DNA of 64,000 bases from Reticulitermes speratus (taxonomy: Eukaryota > Arthropoda > Insecta > Blattodea > Rhinotermitidae). The notes below the pieces were generated by a model. It ran no database searches and was not told the origin of the DNA. It was given only the letters and a program-made list of their open reading frames with translations. Of the stretch, positions 24,711-36,888 are shown in pieces (position 1 is the first letter of the stretch; each line of letters opens with the position of its first letter). Where the stretch lies: positions 40,885,135 to 40,949,134 of the forward strand of contig JAJKFL010000005.1 in assembly GCA_021186555.1 (NCBI GenBank), given 5' to 3'. The position numbers and the translations under genes were made by a program.

Positions 24711-27041
24711 AACATAAAATAAATGAGGGGCAAGCTGCTTTTTAATGGAAATATAAATTAACCCGCATTGGCTAAGTAAAGAAACACATTCCAGTAAACA
24801 CGTTTCATAATAGTGCAATCTGCAGGCGGCAACAACAACAGTGAACTACAAGACGCAGTGTCTTTATAATTAATTTGCTAACTATATCTGGAGAGTTTCT
24901 GCCCCAAGGAACACCATGCTTTTTAAAGAAACCAGCATACGTCACATGACGTCACGCGATATGCGGGACAGTTGGTAGAACTGGTGTAATGTCAGGCACA
25001 ATGATAGATTAGGTGACAGGTGCCACAAAGGGCAAGGGGTTGCACAAGTACATCACGCACAAAACAAGGAAAATGCTCACGTTAAGCCAATCATGAAATG
25101 TAACTCAGCAGCAGTAAATTAATATTAGTCACAAAACTGAAGGTTTAGACCCAATTTCCCTACAGCCCCCTTTAATATCTTATATGGCCACTCATATTCT
25201 CTGTACAGTTTCAGATTTCCAATATAGTTGCGGTTCGGAACCTCCCACTAATTCGTCTTATCCATCACTCCGTAAGTTAAAGACACCAGCGGCTGACGCG
25301 ATTTCGGTCAAACACGTCATTGAAGACTGACATTACATTCTGTAGGGAATCTTAAATTTTGGTTCAGGTTGGGGAAAATATAAAGAGCAAACTGTATTTT
25401 TACTGAAAGCTTGGATTGAACAGATAAGCACGAAACACCTTGGCGTTGATATGAGTGCAATATTTTAAACAATTTTGGACATTATGGACTGGATTACCTG
25501 GCTTACGATGAGGACCAATTGCGGGCCTAAATCCATATATTACTTATAAGCAGAGCTGTAGTTTGGGACATGTGATATATTGTTACTTAATTCTTCACTT
25601 CATTTAAAAGCGTATTACCCTGCGTGAGCTTATCCTCTTGAGCCACTTCAAGACACATTACTTAAGCGGGTACACTCAATTTACGGAAATTTAATAATTT
25701 CAATGGAAGTTAGAGGTTTTCTTGAATCCTATATCTTACATCTGATAATATCACTGTGTAAAATTAAATGTTTCATCAACTAACTGAGATCAACTGCGAG
25801 GGAAATGACGAAAAATAAATATCTGTACCTTCGCTTAAAAGCTTGATGCTTATTATTCTAGTAGGGTTTGAGCATAAGGGGGCTCCGTGAATGTAGAACT
25901 CTTTTCGAAATTTCCATTGATCAAAGACATTGGGATAAAGAATGAAAGCGGGAAAAGAAGAAAAAAAGCAAGCATGTTGAAAAGAGATAGAAGGAAAGGG
26001 AAGAGTCAACAGAGAGAAGGAATGAGAGAAAATAATAAAGAAATAAGAAAATATAGAAATGAAATAAAGAAACTAAGTAGCATTTGTGTACGTAAGATAT
26101 TATTAGATCATCTGAGAAAATAATTTAGAGTCCAGATAAAAATCGTATAACTAAGGAAACCGTAAACAGCGGCAGTTTACTGGCGTGCGTGTCTGATATC
26201 TTTCGCTGCAAGGTCGTTTGCCATTTTTGATTTTAACCATGTAATCTGCACTTCAACCCACTTTTAATTACTGACTGCCTTCTGGAGCTCTAGGGAATAA
26301 AAGAGTTCAAAATTAGTGTTCTCTGATCGGCCATGTGTATACGCGACTCTCTGCGTGCGTGTTTACATAGAGCGAGAACATACCGGATGTGAAACTCAGG
26401 CGACAAGATTGATTTCCTAGCATTTTCCTTCTGTACAACAATTTAATAGAACGAGATAAAAGATCGGGAGATAAATTAAGCATTTTACACAACCACATTA
26501 TTACCATAACCTTCCAAACAATAAGGAAATGGGCGGGTTAATGGCTTTATATTTTTAAACTTGTTTATTTACGTTCACAAGGAAATGCCCTACAGTGAAA
26601 GGACCATATGAAGAAACATGTGCAGTAGTTTAACAGTTTAATCAGCGCTAATCCCTGAAAACGTAGGGTCTAAGTTAGACTAGGGGCACATCTCGGAGCA
26701 TTCTTTAATCTCGACACTAGACTCACGTGAATAGTCAGCTTCGCACTTTACTTCGGGAAAAACCATCTCCTGCTTCCATCGGGTAGGAGGCTGATAGAAG
26801 GGAGAGCCAGTATCGGAGAAATACACATGTTACCATGCCGGGAATCGAAAATCAGTCGTGCAGTCTGCAACCAGCCATTCTGAAGGCTGCATCTTATACG
26901 GGACGTTGTGGAATAAACATTCCTGTCTTTTGAACACTGTCCATACCGTGTACGTGCGTGCATTACGACAATATATATTAACACCAACTCGTACACGATG
27001 TTAAAACACAATATGCAATCACTTTATACAAACCCTGACAT
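24711..27041. other. Unique sequence
   Basis: No gene recognised. The lysine/arginine-rich frame near 25.9-26.1 kb follows from a purine-rich plus strand. Confidence 0.45.
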
Positions 27042-27070
27042 GTTTCGGTGCACTAGTACACCATCTTCAG
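27042..27070 (-). repeat. CTGAAGA-hairpin-GAAAC motif (copy d)
   Basis: Minus strand: CTGAAGA, one T, a GGTG...CACC stem around an ACTAGT centre, then GAAACATGTCAGGG. The downstream ATGT-AGGG resembles copy j at 60.3 kb. Confidence 0.5.
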
Positions 27071-27219
27071 AGGGGATACATATTTAACACTTAAAACACG
27101 CAAGCCCAGTTGTTAAAATGTTCATTAAAAAACATTATTGTTTGAACCACCATATGTTGACGCAGCATGTGTCTATGTATTTACCACTTGAGTTTTTCCT
27201 TTATTCTGTGGCTTTCGGA

Positions 27220-27345
27220 TTAAAAAGGGACCACACATTTTACCGAAATCTATGATACACTTTCAAATTCTAGGCGCCAGAAGGGTAACAAGAAGCAGGT
27301 TCCATACTGAAGACCCAAAATTCTGAAATGACGTAACTGACAGTT
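27220..27345 (+). mobile_element. hAT-like MITE, family E, copy 2 (right end lost)
   Basis: Aligns from GGGACCACACATTTTACCG through the hallmark ATTCTAGGCGCCAGAAGGGT and AAGCAGG-TTCCATACTGAAGAC. The similarity fades by about 27345, so the right terminal repeat is missing or too decayed to see. Confidence 0.6.
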
Positions 27346-28855
27346 ATATGGCCCTTCATATTCGTTGCATGTGAACTGATACACCTAGCTTTATGTAAGG
27401 AAAACTGCAGTAATTATGTTAAAGACGTTAGGCTGTCGCCCTGTCGAGAAGGGACCAGGAATTCGTTCACTCCTGGAGTAGACCGATATGCAGAAGTTCT
27501 TAAACACTGAATTTTGTCTTCGCATTTAATGAATTTGACGCTAAAGCAAATGAACTGTTATTTTCACCCACAATTTATTTATATTTTTGAGTCATTGTCA
27601 TTGCTGGAAAACCGCAGTACTGATTTAAATTTGTAGTTCAAAGGTAAACTGGGGTATATTTGCTGATAAATACGAAATTCCTCGTTATGAATAGAAGTAC
27701 TGCACACATAACCTCATATTTGCAGTCCAGATTTATTGCATTAAATTTTGTGCAAGTTTTTTCAACGGCCAATATTTGGTTCATGATGGCGAAAATGTGA
27801 TTCTTTGTCCGATGTAACCGCGCAGTACAAAACGAAAGGAAAGGTTTGTAAAGAGTAAACAGTAACTGAAGAAAACTTGGGAGATATCTGTATAATGTAT
27901 GTACAACACGACGACCCCGTGACGCACATGGCCCTTACAGTTAACTTACCGAAATTAAAACTAAGCATAGAAAATTCCATCGAAGGAAAACAAAGTCGGC
28001 GAATTTAGGCCCTGAAGCACATTCACACATAGGCTAAACTTTGTAAGTAAGATGCACTTGAACTCACGAGGTAAATTTAAATAAAGTTCTCCAGTCTTCT
28101 GCAATATGATGCTCTGAATATTGGTAAGTACTTCAAAGTTCTACTTCATTTAATGGTGCTGTGTAAACGTTGCAACATGCACTATTAATCCTATATAATA
28201 ACCAGGCATGGATTGTTGGGTGAACTGCGTACTATATTTATATGAACTGTTCTTTATATTTAAGTTGCCTTTCACTGTGTTTATATCTTCTGTACTAAAA
28301 GCTATGTCACGTTATAATCATAGCTTAGTTTATTTTCATTTAGAGCAGTCAGCGACACGCTAAACATGCGAGATGCAAGTACAGTTATCCTCAAAAGTTT
28401 ACAGAACTGCTTAAAACCCTTGTGATGCGGTGCTTACTATTTTGTACGACAAAAGCCTTTATACATACACCTTCTAAACTAATTATTTTAAATGTTTTCA
28501 CTATTGAAATGCTACATATTTATTTACATATAGCTCCAAACTCCTCTATTGGATTCTGTCATGAGCCATTCGAATCCCCTTCACACCCTCGTACCCACCT
28601 TAAGATCAAGTTTAATATTATTCTTCGTCAAGCGTAGGTCTTGTGAATTGTGTCGCTCCAGGTTTTCCAATAGAATTATATATATTTTTTTTCGATACGC
28701 CCAAAAGTCTTCAATGTTCCGCACATATTATCTCCGTTGATTTTTTTCACCCTAATAACATACAGGAAAGTGTATAAATTATGACGATCCTAACTGTGCA
28801 GTTTTCTTCACCCATCATTTAAATCTATACAGTCTCAACACGCTATTCGCAAAAA
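27346..28855. other. Unique sequence
   Basis: AT-rich, no gene recognised. Confidence 0.45.
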
Positions 28856-28914
28856 GACCGGGGTACGTGGCATATACAGGGCCCCCCTCCCTGTATATGC
28901 CATGTACCCCGGTC
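28856..28914. repeat. Near-perfect 26-bp hairpin
   Basis: Arms 28856-28881 and 28889-28914 are reverse complements with a single mismatch (G at 28867 against the A of the partner). The loop is seven bases, CCCCCCT. The arm begins GACCGGGGTACGTGGCATAT. The near-perfect pairing suggests a recent origin compared with the other inverted repeats here. A LINE relic starts about 25 bp downstream. Confidence 0.95.
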
Positions 28915-28939
28915 TGTATGGGGTGTTGGTGGAAAAACC

Positions 28940-29145
28940 AGAAGGAAAGAGACCAAATTACAAGACCTAAATATGGATGGGAGTATTATATTGAAACAGA
29001 CCTTAAAAGAAATAGAGCCGGATTAATATCTATCATGGCAGGGACAGGTGTCGGTGTCTTGTGGACACGGTAATGTTCCTTCGGATTCCATAAAATGCGG
29101 TGAACGTCTTGCTTACCTCAGTTGCTAGCAGCTTCCCGAGACGGA
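28940..29145 (+). mobile_element. LINE C-terminal relic (KPEGKRP type)
   Basis: KPEGKRP is readable in one frame. KYGWEYYIETDLKRNRAGL follows in a second frame, matching the RWEDNIETDLKEIGAGL pattern. Then DRCRCLVDTVMFLRIP, a stop, and NAVNVLLTSVASSFP match the DRVQWRALVDTVMNLRVP-x-NAGKFL ending. At least two frame changes and one stop. Same LINE tail type as at 14.9 kb but reaching further to the C-terminus. Confidence 0.65.
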
Positions 29146-30469
29146 CTTCGCCTCGTGCGGTTAGTCACCTATTAGTAGACGCACATAACCACATCATTCC
29201 GTCGGTGCGAGAGCCAAAAATATCACATTTAAAAAATATCAGGTAAAATTACAGGTTTTTTACATTTTACACTCTCACGGAACACACTTGAAAATTTGAG
29301 AGATATAACACAAACATTGGTCTAGTCGAAGGACCAGGAAAGTAGGTTCGGATTTAACGTCGGTGTGTCATCATGCTACGTGTCAGAATCTGGGAGCAGT
29401 TCAACGCAAGATTTGGCTCCACGTCTGACGTAGAACATAAGATAAAACGCGTATTATGCTTAGGAGAGAAGACAAACAACCACTAATAAGTCAAACGGTA
29501 AAATAATAAACATGTGGAGTTCACCCCACACCCTCCCCAATACAAGGGAGAAGAGAAAAATGATGCAGTGAGTAGGAGTAATTGAGTTGCCGCACTTGCG
29601 AGATAAGCTACGGGGCGGCAGGTGGGGCGGAGGGAAGGGGGTGTTCAGTAGCCGTATGGCATTCTGTGTATGCTTTGCATTGCAGGACACGATAAGACAG
29701 CTGTGTCTTATTTACGAGCACATTTTATCTTCCGACTGTGAAACCGGCGCAAATTATAACCACACTTTATGATATGAGGCAGGGAAAATGCATATTTAGC
29801 AAGTTCCAGGAAGAACTGACGACGATTACCCCCCCCCCCCCCCCCCGCTTTGGCGAGGCGAGCAAAAATTACGAATTAGCAGTTGTACAATTTGTCAATG
29901 TTATGTTTAATTGTAACTAGCACCACTTTCGAGTACGTTACAGTTGTCAAATATAACCTACATACTTCGCCGCTTCGTCATGTTTATTATATTTAATTAA
30001 CGTGACGTACAAAATACTTCTTACGGAATTCATATGTACGTGCATGTGACATGCCCAGCTTCAGTTCATTCGTGTTAAGTCATCTTTATTTCCCAAACAG
30101 AAACAAAATACAGATTTCGGTTGTCTCTCTCTGTCTCTTTGTTTAATTATTACAAAGAAACAAATCTTATCGGAAGTAGTATATCTACGATTTCCAACGC
30201 CACACTCTTGTGTTATTAAATTACTAACTATAACCTTCCGTCAGGTGCTACAAACATTCTTACTCGCTACTCGTTTTATTACCCCCGACGTATTTCGAAC
30301 CAGCTAGTTCATTCCCAAAATTCTGTAAGTGGAAATTTACTGAGGATTTATAGAATGTGGGTGGTATAAGATACTTCACATTATTAACAGCATATCGCTG
30401 TTTGTTCTGAGATCCTACAAAAAAACATAAATGCGCTCTATGTCCAGAATGTAGAAATTTTAAATGTTA
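29146..30469. other. Unique sequence with C18 homopolymer
   Basis: No gene recognised. A run of 18 cytosines occupies 29829-29846, and a GA/GGC-rich purine stretch lies near 29610-29645. Confidence 0.5.
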
Positions 30470-30722
30470 ATCTAGTGGTACGTGTTCGATTCCCGATGGG
30501 GTCATTGGTATTTTTCATTGACTTAATCCTTCCGGCCTCACTATGGTCCTGGGTCGACTCAGCCTCCAACAGAAATGAGTATCAGGCATAACTCCTGGAG
30601 GTAAAGGCGACCGGTGCTTATGGCTGACAACCTTGCCACTTTCATGTGCAGATTGTCTAGAAATTATGGGAGCCTCAACCTCCTGGAGCCCTAAGGGCCT
30701 ATCCAGGCCTGTATAGGGATTT
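30470..30722 (+). repeat. SINE family C, copy 1
   Basis: Shares its length with the minus-strand copy at 37.9-38.17 kb: B-box-like GTGTTCGATTCCCGATGG, GGTCCTGGGTCGACTCAGC, AAATGAGTA, AAGGCGACCGGTGC, ATTGTCTAGAAAT, CCTCCTGGAGCCCTAAGGGC. No A box is visible upstream of the B box, so both copies may be 5' truncated. No target duplication identified. Confidence 0.75.
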
Positions 30723-30969
30723 CTTGCTGCTTGCTAAATCTAGTATTAATAAATTAACTAGTGGGCTTTATACAGTTAAGAGTGTGCTAGTAGTTACAGG
30801 AAAGAAGATCGTTGCATAGTGTACGTGGTTTTATTTACTTACATACTTAGTTACTCAGGTACTTACTGGTGATTTATTTAGCTAATGACGAAGTCAGTAA
30901 CTCCGATTGTTTAATGTCGAATGGTAGGGTACTTAATAAATACTGAAAGGTAGCGACAGTGGTCTAAAC

Positions 30970-31134
30970 CAGCGGTGCACAAATTTTTCAAAAATCTATA
31001 GTCGCCTAAAAATTCTAGGCGCTAGAAGGGTGGCAAGAAGCAAGTTTCCATACTGAGGACCCACAAATATTAAGTGCTACCTTACAACACTTAGTCGTCC
31101 CGGCGACCCGGCGCCCGGGATTTATGCATCAGCG
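30970..31134 (+). mobile_element. hAT-like MITE, family E, copy 3 (with 8-bp flanks)
   Basis: The best-defined family member, 165 bp. The left end is CAGCGGTGCACAAATTTTTC. The right end, reverse-complemented, reads CGCTGATGCATAAATCCC. The flanking 8-mers GTCTAAAC and GCCAAAAC match at 6 of 8 positions, consistent with a decayed hAT 8-bp target duplication. Interior hallmark AATTCTAGGCGCTAGAAGGG. Confidence 0.72.
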
Positions 31135-31142
31135 GCCAAAAC

Positions 31143-31695
31143 TGATGTTTTATTCCGACATTTGCCTGAAAGAACTGAGAAAATGAAGGCAAAATACATT
31201 CAAGGTCCCGGGTGCCTGACCGAGATTAGAACGGTAGCCTCCCGAATTCAAGTTAGAGGCGTTACCACTTTATACAGATTATTCAAGTGGCTTCTATTTA
31301 TTTCGTTGTTACTTAGAGATGAATTAGCTAATTAGGTGGTTAAGACATGAATAAATTCGTAAGAAACTGATGTATATGCAAGGAACTTGTGAACGGACAT
31401 GTTGACAAATAAGCAGAGAGGTATGGAGTTATTAAGAAGGTTGTCCTTTTTACAACATCACCTAACTCAAACAATATTCGAGTTAGGGAAGATTAAAACC
31501 TTGATATGGAACGGTTTTCCACATCTAAGTACGTATTACACATGAATTATCACACTGTGCTAGCATTACATTCATGTCACATTTCACAGTTTCAGGACGC
31601 TTCGCCCCATTCTCAGCTCTACCACCCGCCTCAAATTTAATCTAATATAGGACAACCAAGGTTGATTGTAGCTGAGACTTCAGTTTCTCGACAAA
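31143..31695. other. Unique sequence
   Basis: No repeat recognised. On the minus strand this lies just downstream of the candidate exon. ATTAAA at 31636-31641, about 55 bp past its stop, could serve as a poly(A) signal. Confidence 0.4.
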
Positions 31696-31952
31696 TTATA
31701 TTAGTTCTTCGTGTTCTGTTGGAGTCGTCGTCTTTATGAATGATTCCACCTCCTCACAACTACGAACAAGTCCTCGGAAAATGAAATGGCCCACTGCAAA
31801 TGTAACAGTTCCGGAAAGTAATACCAGAAGCATACCTCTACTTAAATGAAAGCTTGGCAAGTATTTGATAGCAGCTGTCGCAAAATTCGCAGTGCTAAAG
31901 ATGTGAAAGCAGAAACCGAACTTCTCTGTGCTGACAGCTATGCACTCAACTT
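31696..31952 (-). CDS. Candidate terminal exon of an unidentified membrane protein
   Basis: A minus-strand frame ending in TAA at 31696-31698. On that strand the frame is preceded by a good 3' splice acceptor, GTGTGTCTTTCATTTTTTCAG (polypyrimidine then AG, G at 31953). An exon starting at 31952 would encode about 85 residues and split its first codon after base one. The protein has a moderately hydrophobic part (FCFHIFSTANFATAAIKYL), then a strong membrane segment (GMLLVLLSGTVTFAVGHFIF), then an acidic tail ending HEELI. Unlike most frames here, its composition is not low-complexity and it overlaps no repeat. I do not recognise the family. No upstream exon or donor was identified, so it could also be chance. 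Confidence 0.33.
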
Positions 31953-32679
31953 CTGAAAAAATGAAAGACACACCATATACTCTTATAATTACGGCATCAC
32001 GACAAGGTATACGAGGCTGGCAAAAGACATTGCATGCATGTTACTGATAAATTTTATTCGTAATGCTCAAAAGGAAAAGGCGATTTGGGAGACTTAAGGG
32101 TGGGGGTAAAATATTATTTAATCTTAAATATATACAACTTATGGTGCAGATTGGATATATCTGCCTCAGGATACCTACCAAAGGTAGCTTCTTTTAACAT
32201 GTAAATAAAATTTTGGGCTCCATAAAGGCCAGGAAGCCTTGGATAGCGGGACATCTTTTAGGTCATGAAGAAGGACTCTGCTGGAAGAGTTTATTCAGAA
32301 AACCGCAGGTTTCAAACTCGCTGCGGACGACGCACTGAACGTTCCGTTCTCGTGGTCTCATCTTAGAGACACGTCTTGAATTAATTCATGTCGCACACGA
32401 ATTGCAGCTCCGTAATTCCGCCGGCACAGTAGAACGTCCTGACACGTTGCATTAGGCTACATGTGACTGACTGTAACTCAAGGCTGAGGTTCCCGACGGT
32501 GGGTCGCGAGACACCTGAGTCTCCCTTGAGATGAAGAACAGAGTTCATGTTCACGGCTAAATTTGAAAAGAGCTAGGGGCAATAAAGGGGTTTGTCTTAC
32601 AAGCGTGTTTCTATGAGGCACCATAAACCAAAATTATAATTCTTCGTCCTACTACTAAATGCATAGTAATTGTTTATAA

Positions 32680-32844
32680 GAGGGATGCAGAAAGCCCTGG
32701 CGTCAGGTTGCCCGCTCGACTAAATTTTCTACAGTTTCACCTAATATTTGTTGGTCCTTATTACAGAACTTGCTTCAAGTCACTATTCTCGCGCCTAGAA
32801 ATTCGAGGTGACTCCTACATTTTTGGAAAAATTGTTTACCCCTG
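32680..32844 (-). mobile_element. hAT-like MITE, family E, copy 4
   Basis: Read on the minus strand it starts CAGGGGTAAACAATTTTTCC and contains TTTCTAGGCGCGAGAATAG, AAGCAAGTTCTGTAATAAGG and CAACAAATATTAGGTG. It ends TTTCTGCATCCCTC, the counterpart of TGCACCCCTG. About 165 bp, same length as copy 3. The flanking 8-mers match at only 5 of 8 positions. Confidence 0.68.
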
Positions 32845-32907
32845 ATTTATTCCATATTCCATATTCTTTTGAAGCAAAAAGAGCTTTTATGGAGACGACG
32901 TCAGACC

Positions 32908-32933
32908 GTCCGTCTGTCTGTCTGTCTGTCTGT
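32908..32933. repeat. (GTCT)n microsatellite
   Basis: About six GTCT units. The following sequence does not match family F, which has a similar tract. Confidence 0.9.
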
Positions 32934-34010
32934 GACCTAGTATCGGCAACAAAACTGCTTGTCAGATTGTCGTGAAATTCAGTACAAGAGATCTTTAGAG
33001 AGAGTCGTAGAGCGCGTGTGAGTTTTGTGTAAATCGGCTTACGAACTTAAAAACATTTTTCCCGTACTTACTACAGTTTAGATCCAACTTTGATAAAAGA
33101 CGGTGTATAGGAATTTTAGCACAATGTCTTTAAGCATTTATGTGTTTTTTTTTAAGAAAATCAATACCGGAAAAGTCGTAATTTTCTTAGAGCCGCTAAT
33201 AAATTTCCAGCCTTCCTTTCTACATTTACCTTCCGATTTGTTTGAAATTCGATGTAAGAAGTATGCACGTAATGCTGTTCAGCACACGGGGGTTTCCTAA
33301 AGTCAGTGCAAGGAAGATAGTACTTTGCTTGCAGTCGTAAATAAAATTAAGTTTAGGTATGTAACGTATTTTTGAAAGGAAAGTACTTTGTATGCTCTGT
33401 GCATTACATAATAAACTAGATTTGTCTACATTCAGTAATGTTCCTCTTAGTAAGGTAATCCTTATCTTAGCCGAGTAAACGAATAATTCAAAGCACTTTA
33501 TTCATGCAATGTATTCCACATAGCTATTAATTCCTGTTTAATTCGAAAACTATTTACATACTTAACGTTAAAATATATTCTATTCTTCTCTGTACTTAAG
33601 AAATAAAATTTATTCCCCATATTATAATTATGCTTTGATACACAATCCCTTGCCATCTTCATGGGTTAATTTCTATATCTCTAATGCGGGCGTGTTAATG
33701 GTCTGTTGTTGAACGCGGTTTGGGGGTTTTAATTCACAATATGGCATTTTCGACCAGCCATTAGTTGGTAATTAACGGACAGGAATACAGTGAGACAATA
33801 TATGGATAGCAAATACCTACTTCAAACAATTAAATGATATAGAAAGACAACTTCCCTGTCACTAGTGAATGACAATCAAATTTACTGGCGACCTACTTTA
33901 TTGTCAATTATGGACACATTACCTGTCACGGGAATCAGTTAACATTCACTCAAAATTGGTTAAAAGCATCGTGGGCGGAAAGTTGTGTTGATTGCTAATG
34001 TGTAACAGAC

Positions 34011-34042
34011 ATTTCGGAGGAGCTTGATGCCTATATTTTCAG
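34011..34042 (-). repeat. CTGAAAA-hairpin-GAAAT motif (copy e)
   Basis: Minus strand: CCCTGAAAATATAGGCATC, then AAGCTCCTCCGAAATGTC. A degenerate copy about 200 bp from the large inverted repeat at 34.2 kb. Confidence 0.35.
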
Positions 34043-34190
34043 GGTGGTCGAGAACGAAAACCTTTCTAGGAAGAGTGGCTCACATTATATGGGCAAAACG
34101 AAACATAGACGACGATCGCAGCGATTTGTCCTGAAGACGGTAGCAGCAAGCTCCCCCAAAGCGTCCGTAGTAAGTTACCAACCAGCAAAG

Positions 34191-34347
34191 AGATCTGCAC
34201 TCTTTTGCTAGTTTATGCAGCGTAAAATGGTATTTTCTTACGGAAGTTTCAGGACAAGTTATCGGTCCCATCTTCAGGGGTTGTCCCGAAACGTCGGTAA
34301 GAAACTACCGTTCTCTGCTGCGCAAAATCCCAAAAGAGCGCAGATCT
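34191..34347 (-). repeat. Fold-back repeat with CTGAAGA-hairpin-GAAAC core (copy f)
   Basis: Two arms of roughly 65-70 bp are diverged reverse complements, about three quarters identical by eye. The left arm begins AGATCTGCACTCTTTTGC and the right arm ends GAGCGCAGATCT. At the tip, on the minus strand, are GACGTTTCGGGACAACCC, CTGAAGATGGGACC and GTCCTGAAACTTCC. The right flank contains AAGCCTGAAATCA, whose reverse complement flanks the 58.5-kb copy, so these two are members of one family. Confidence 0.75.
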
Positions 34348-36803
34348 TATTTTCACCGTGCCGGAAGCCTGAAATCACGCATAACAATCAAAAATTTGTC
34401 ATATTTTTAAAAATACTTTGTTCTTCAAGTCTGGGATCTTTTTGGCAAATTGGAGGATTGGGGATCCACGGCCACTGTTAGTACTTCTAAACATTGTCTT
34501 TCCTTCATTAAGTATAAAGCTAATTAAGAATACGTTTAAGAATACACGCTTTCTTAAGCATATCTTTTCTCATCTCTTCCATTCTCTTCTCTTCTTTTCC
34601 TTGTTGCCTTGGCTTCGTATTTCAGAGGGTTAAGCGTGTGGCAAAAATTCTCTCTATAGAGGATGGTGTACAGTGATTATTAAAGCAAAGTCTATAAAAA
34701 GCGTTCCCAAATATCAAGCCCCTGGACAATAAGCCTGACGTCGGTTCTGGAATACAACCTCTCCAGGTGTCACAGAACACCTTTCTGGACTATATTGCGG
34801 TCCCTGTTCTTGCATTTAATTCATATGGAAGCTCTGCCAATGAAAGCGACAGCATCTGACTGCAAGTGACAGATTTATAGCAACGTGCCTGTTGTTACAC
34901 AGCACTTCGCATCTGGAATTCTCGCATCCCACGGTCGGTCCCAGCGGCAGCACCGCGAAGTAATTTTCTGTTCACGAGAAATTGAGTTAGCCTAACGTCC
35001 TGCTTGTTGTGTACAAATCAAGCGGAAGCTTATAGCGGGGCTTTAACGACGCTGTGTCAGTTACAGAGGTTATGCATGGCCTAAAATTTAAAAAAAGCCT
35101 TGTGATGTGCAGGAAGGAAGAATAGAAACAAAATTTATATTGGCAATTGTCACGGAAATACAAATTGGTAAGATCTTATGTACAAGGGAAAGATCATACT
35201 AACATTTGACGACGAAAATTAATCTACATTATATCTAAAGATTCAGTCTGTACCTCATAGAGAACATAAGTCCTTTCCATTAGAAAAACCATTCATTAAA
35301 GCTTGTACATGGAAATAACCGGCGTTAACTGTTAGAATCTGAGGGAACACAGAGAAAACTGTATGGATAAGTTGCAAAGTCTTTTAATGTTAAGGCTGCT
35401 GTTACATATATTAACCAGACGTTTTAAGGGTTTAATATAGGTCCTAAATATATGAAATCAAGTGGCTTGGTATAGCTCTCAGTGTCAGATTATACTGCCT
35501 ATTTCGTTAAAATTATCCTCCATGAAAGCAGGGTATTTCTTGACAAAGAAAATAAAATGTTAATGTAATACACTGCATTAGGCGTAACAAGAATTATTTA
35601 CAAGAGTTTCCTCCGTATTGTATTAAGAGCAGTAGTTTTTGTTTTTCAAAAGCGTGGCTTCAAAAATCAGAACAATGGTTAGGTTTCCCCGAAAGTGAGT
35701 TTTCCGCCAGCGCGTGAGCGAAAGGTATTTCTCAAACACCGTTCGAAGAGTCAGTAAGAATTTTTCCCATATCCTAACAACAGCGCTATTTTGAGTTTTC
35801 CCCGCGCTTTGGGATTTCCCTGAGCGTAACTGAAATTACATGTAAAGGCAACAGATTAGTTTTGGGGTATCACACGTCTAATTTTCAGCCTATAAAGAAA
35901 ATAATTATATATACGCCAACTTATAAGCCTATTTGTTATAAAAGTTGCAAAAGAAAGGGAAGGTAAAATAACTAAGTACTAAGGAGAAGAAGGAAATTTA
36001 TAGTGAAGCAGGACAGAAAAGAAACTGGAATGAAACGACAGAAAAAACATAGACGGAGAACTAATATAAAACTTAAGAATGACAAAAATAGGCAGTGAGG
36101 TACAAAAATAACGAGAGAAAATATACGTTGGAAGGTTAAAACATGAACGAAAGTAGATAGCCAGTAGCAGAAAGCAACGCCCTACCGCGTAGGCCATACA
36201 AGAACCGTTCCTGTAACAATAGTGAATAGTTTCTTTACATTAGAGCTCACTTATCTTGATTCTGATTTTGGAGGGAAATGAGTATAAAAAGTTGAACACA
36301 ACGACTTCTGGGCGTGCCACTCGGCCAGGGAGTGGTCGCACACAACAATGCGTTCGCGTGCTCATATTCAAATCGAGTCTTTTGATTACATCAACACCCG
36401 CCCTTCACTTAGAGCGAGAAGGGTGAAAGATTTAGGATCCGTGTCTATCTTTAAAAGCCTTGTCAACCGTACCTTTATACAGTGCAACAAAAGAGGGTCT
36501 GACGATCGAGTAAGCCGAATCATTACGGTGTAACCTCTACGTCTGATACAGAGGGAATAAAAATCCCGTAAAATGTGATGTAAGGGATTTGGACATTACC
36601 AATAAATTCTGCCACTGCCAATTCGTTTGTAGCTTTTATGCGTTTGCGCATAAATTTGTTTCAGTGGACGCATAACATGTGGTCGTATCCGTCCTGAAGC
36701 TACTTGAAGAATTTCGATTAAAATCGGTAATCTTCTACTTTGTACGGCTTGAGGTATACTCTGCTTCTGGTTAATAAATTTACGAGTATATGTACGCAAG
36801 TAC

Positions 36804-36888
36804 GTGTATGTATGTATGTGTATGTATGTATGTTGTATGTGTGTATGTGTGTGTGTGATGTGTGTGTGAGTGAGTTATATATATATAT
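36804..36888. repeat. (TGTA)n/(TG)n/(TA)n microsatellite
   Basis: Compound simple repeat ending in a TA run. The mariner element below is inserted in the TA run. Confidence 0.95.

Larger units (their letters stand above)
32934..36803. other. Gene-poor stretch around the 34-kb inverted repeats
   Basis: Apart from the two minus-strand motif copies at 34.0 and 34.2 kb, no gene or known repeat recognised. Pyrimidine-rich near 34550-34620. Confidence 0.45.

Noticed and set aside
32484-32530. Possible hAT end (GAGGTTCCCGACGGTGGGTC)
   Set aside because: Resembles a known style of hAT terminus, but no partner end lies within range.
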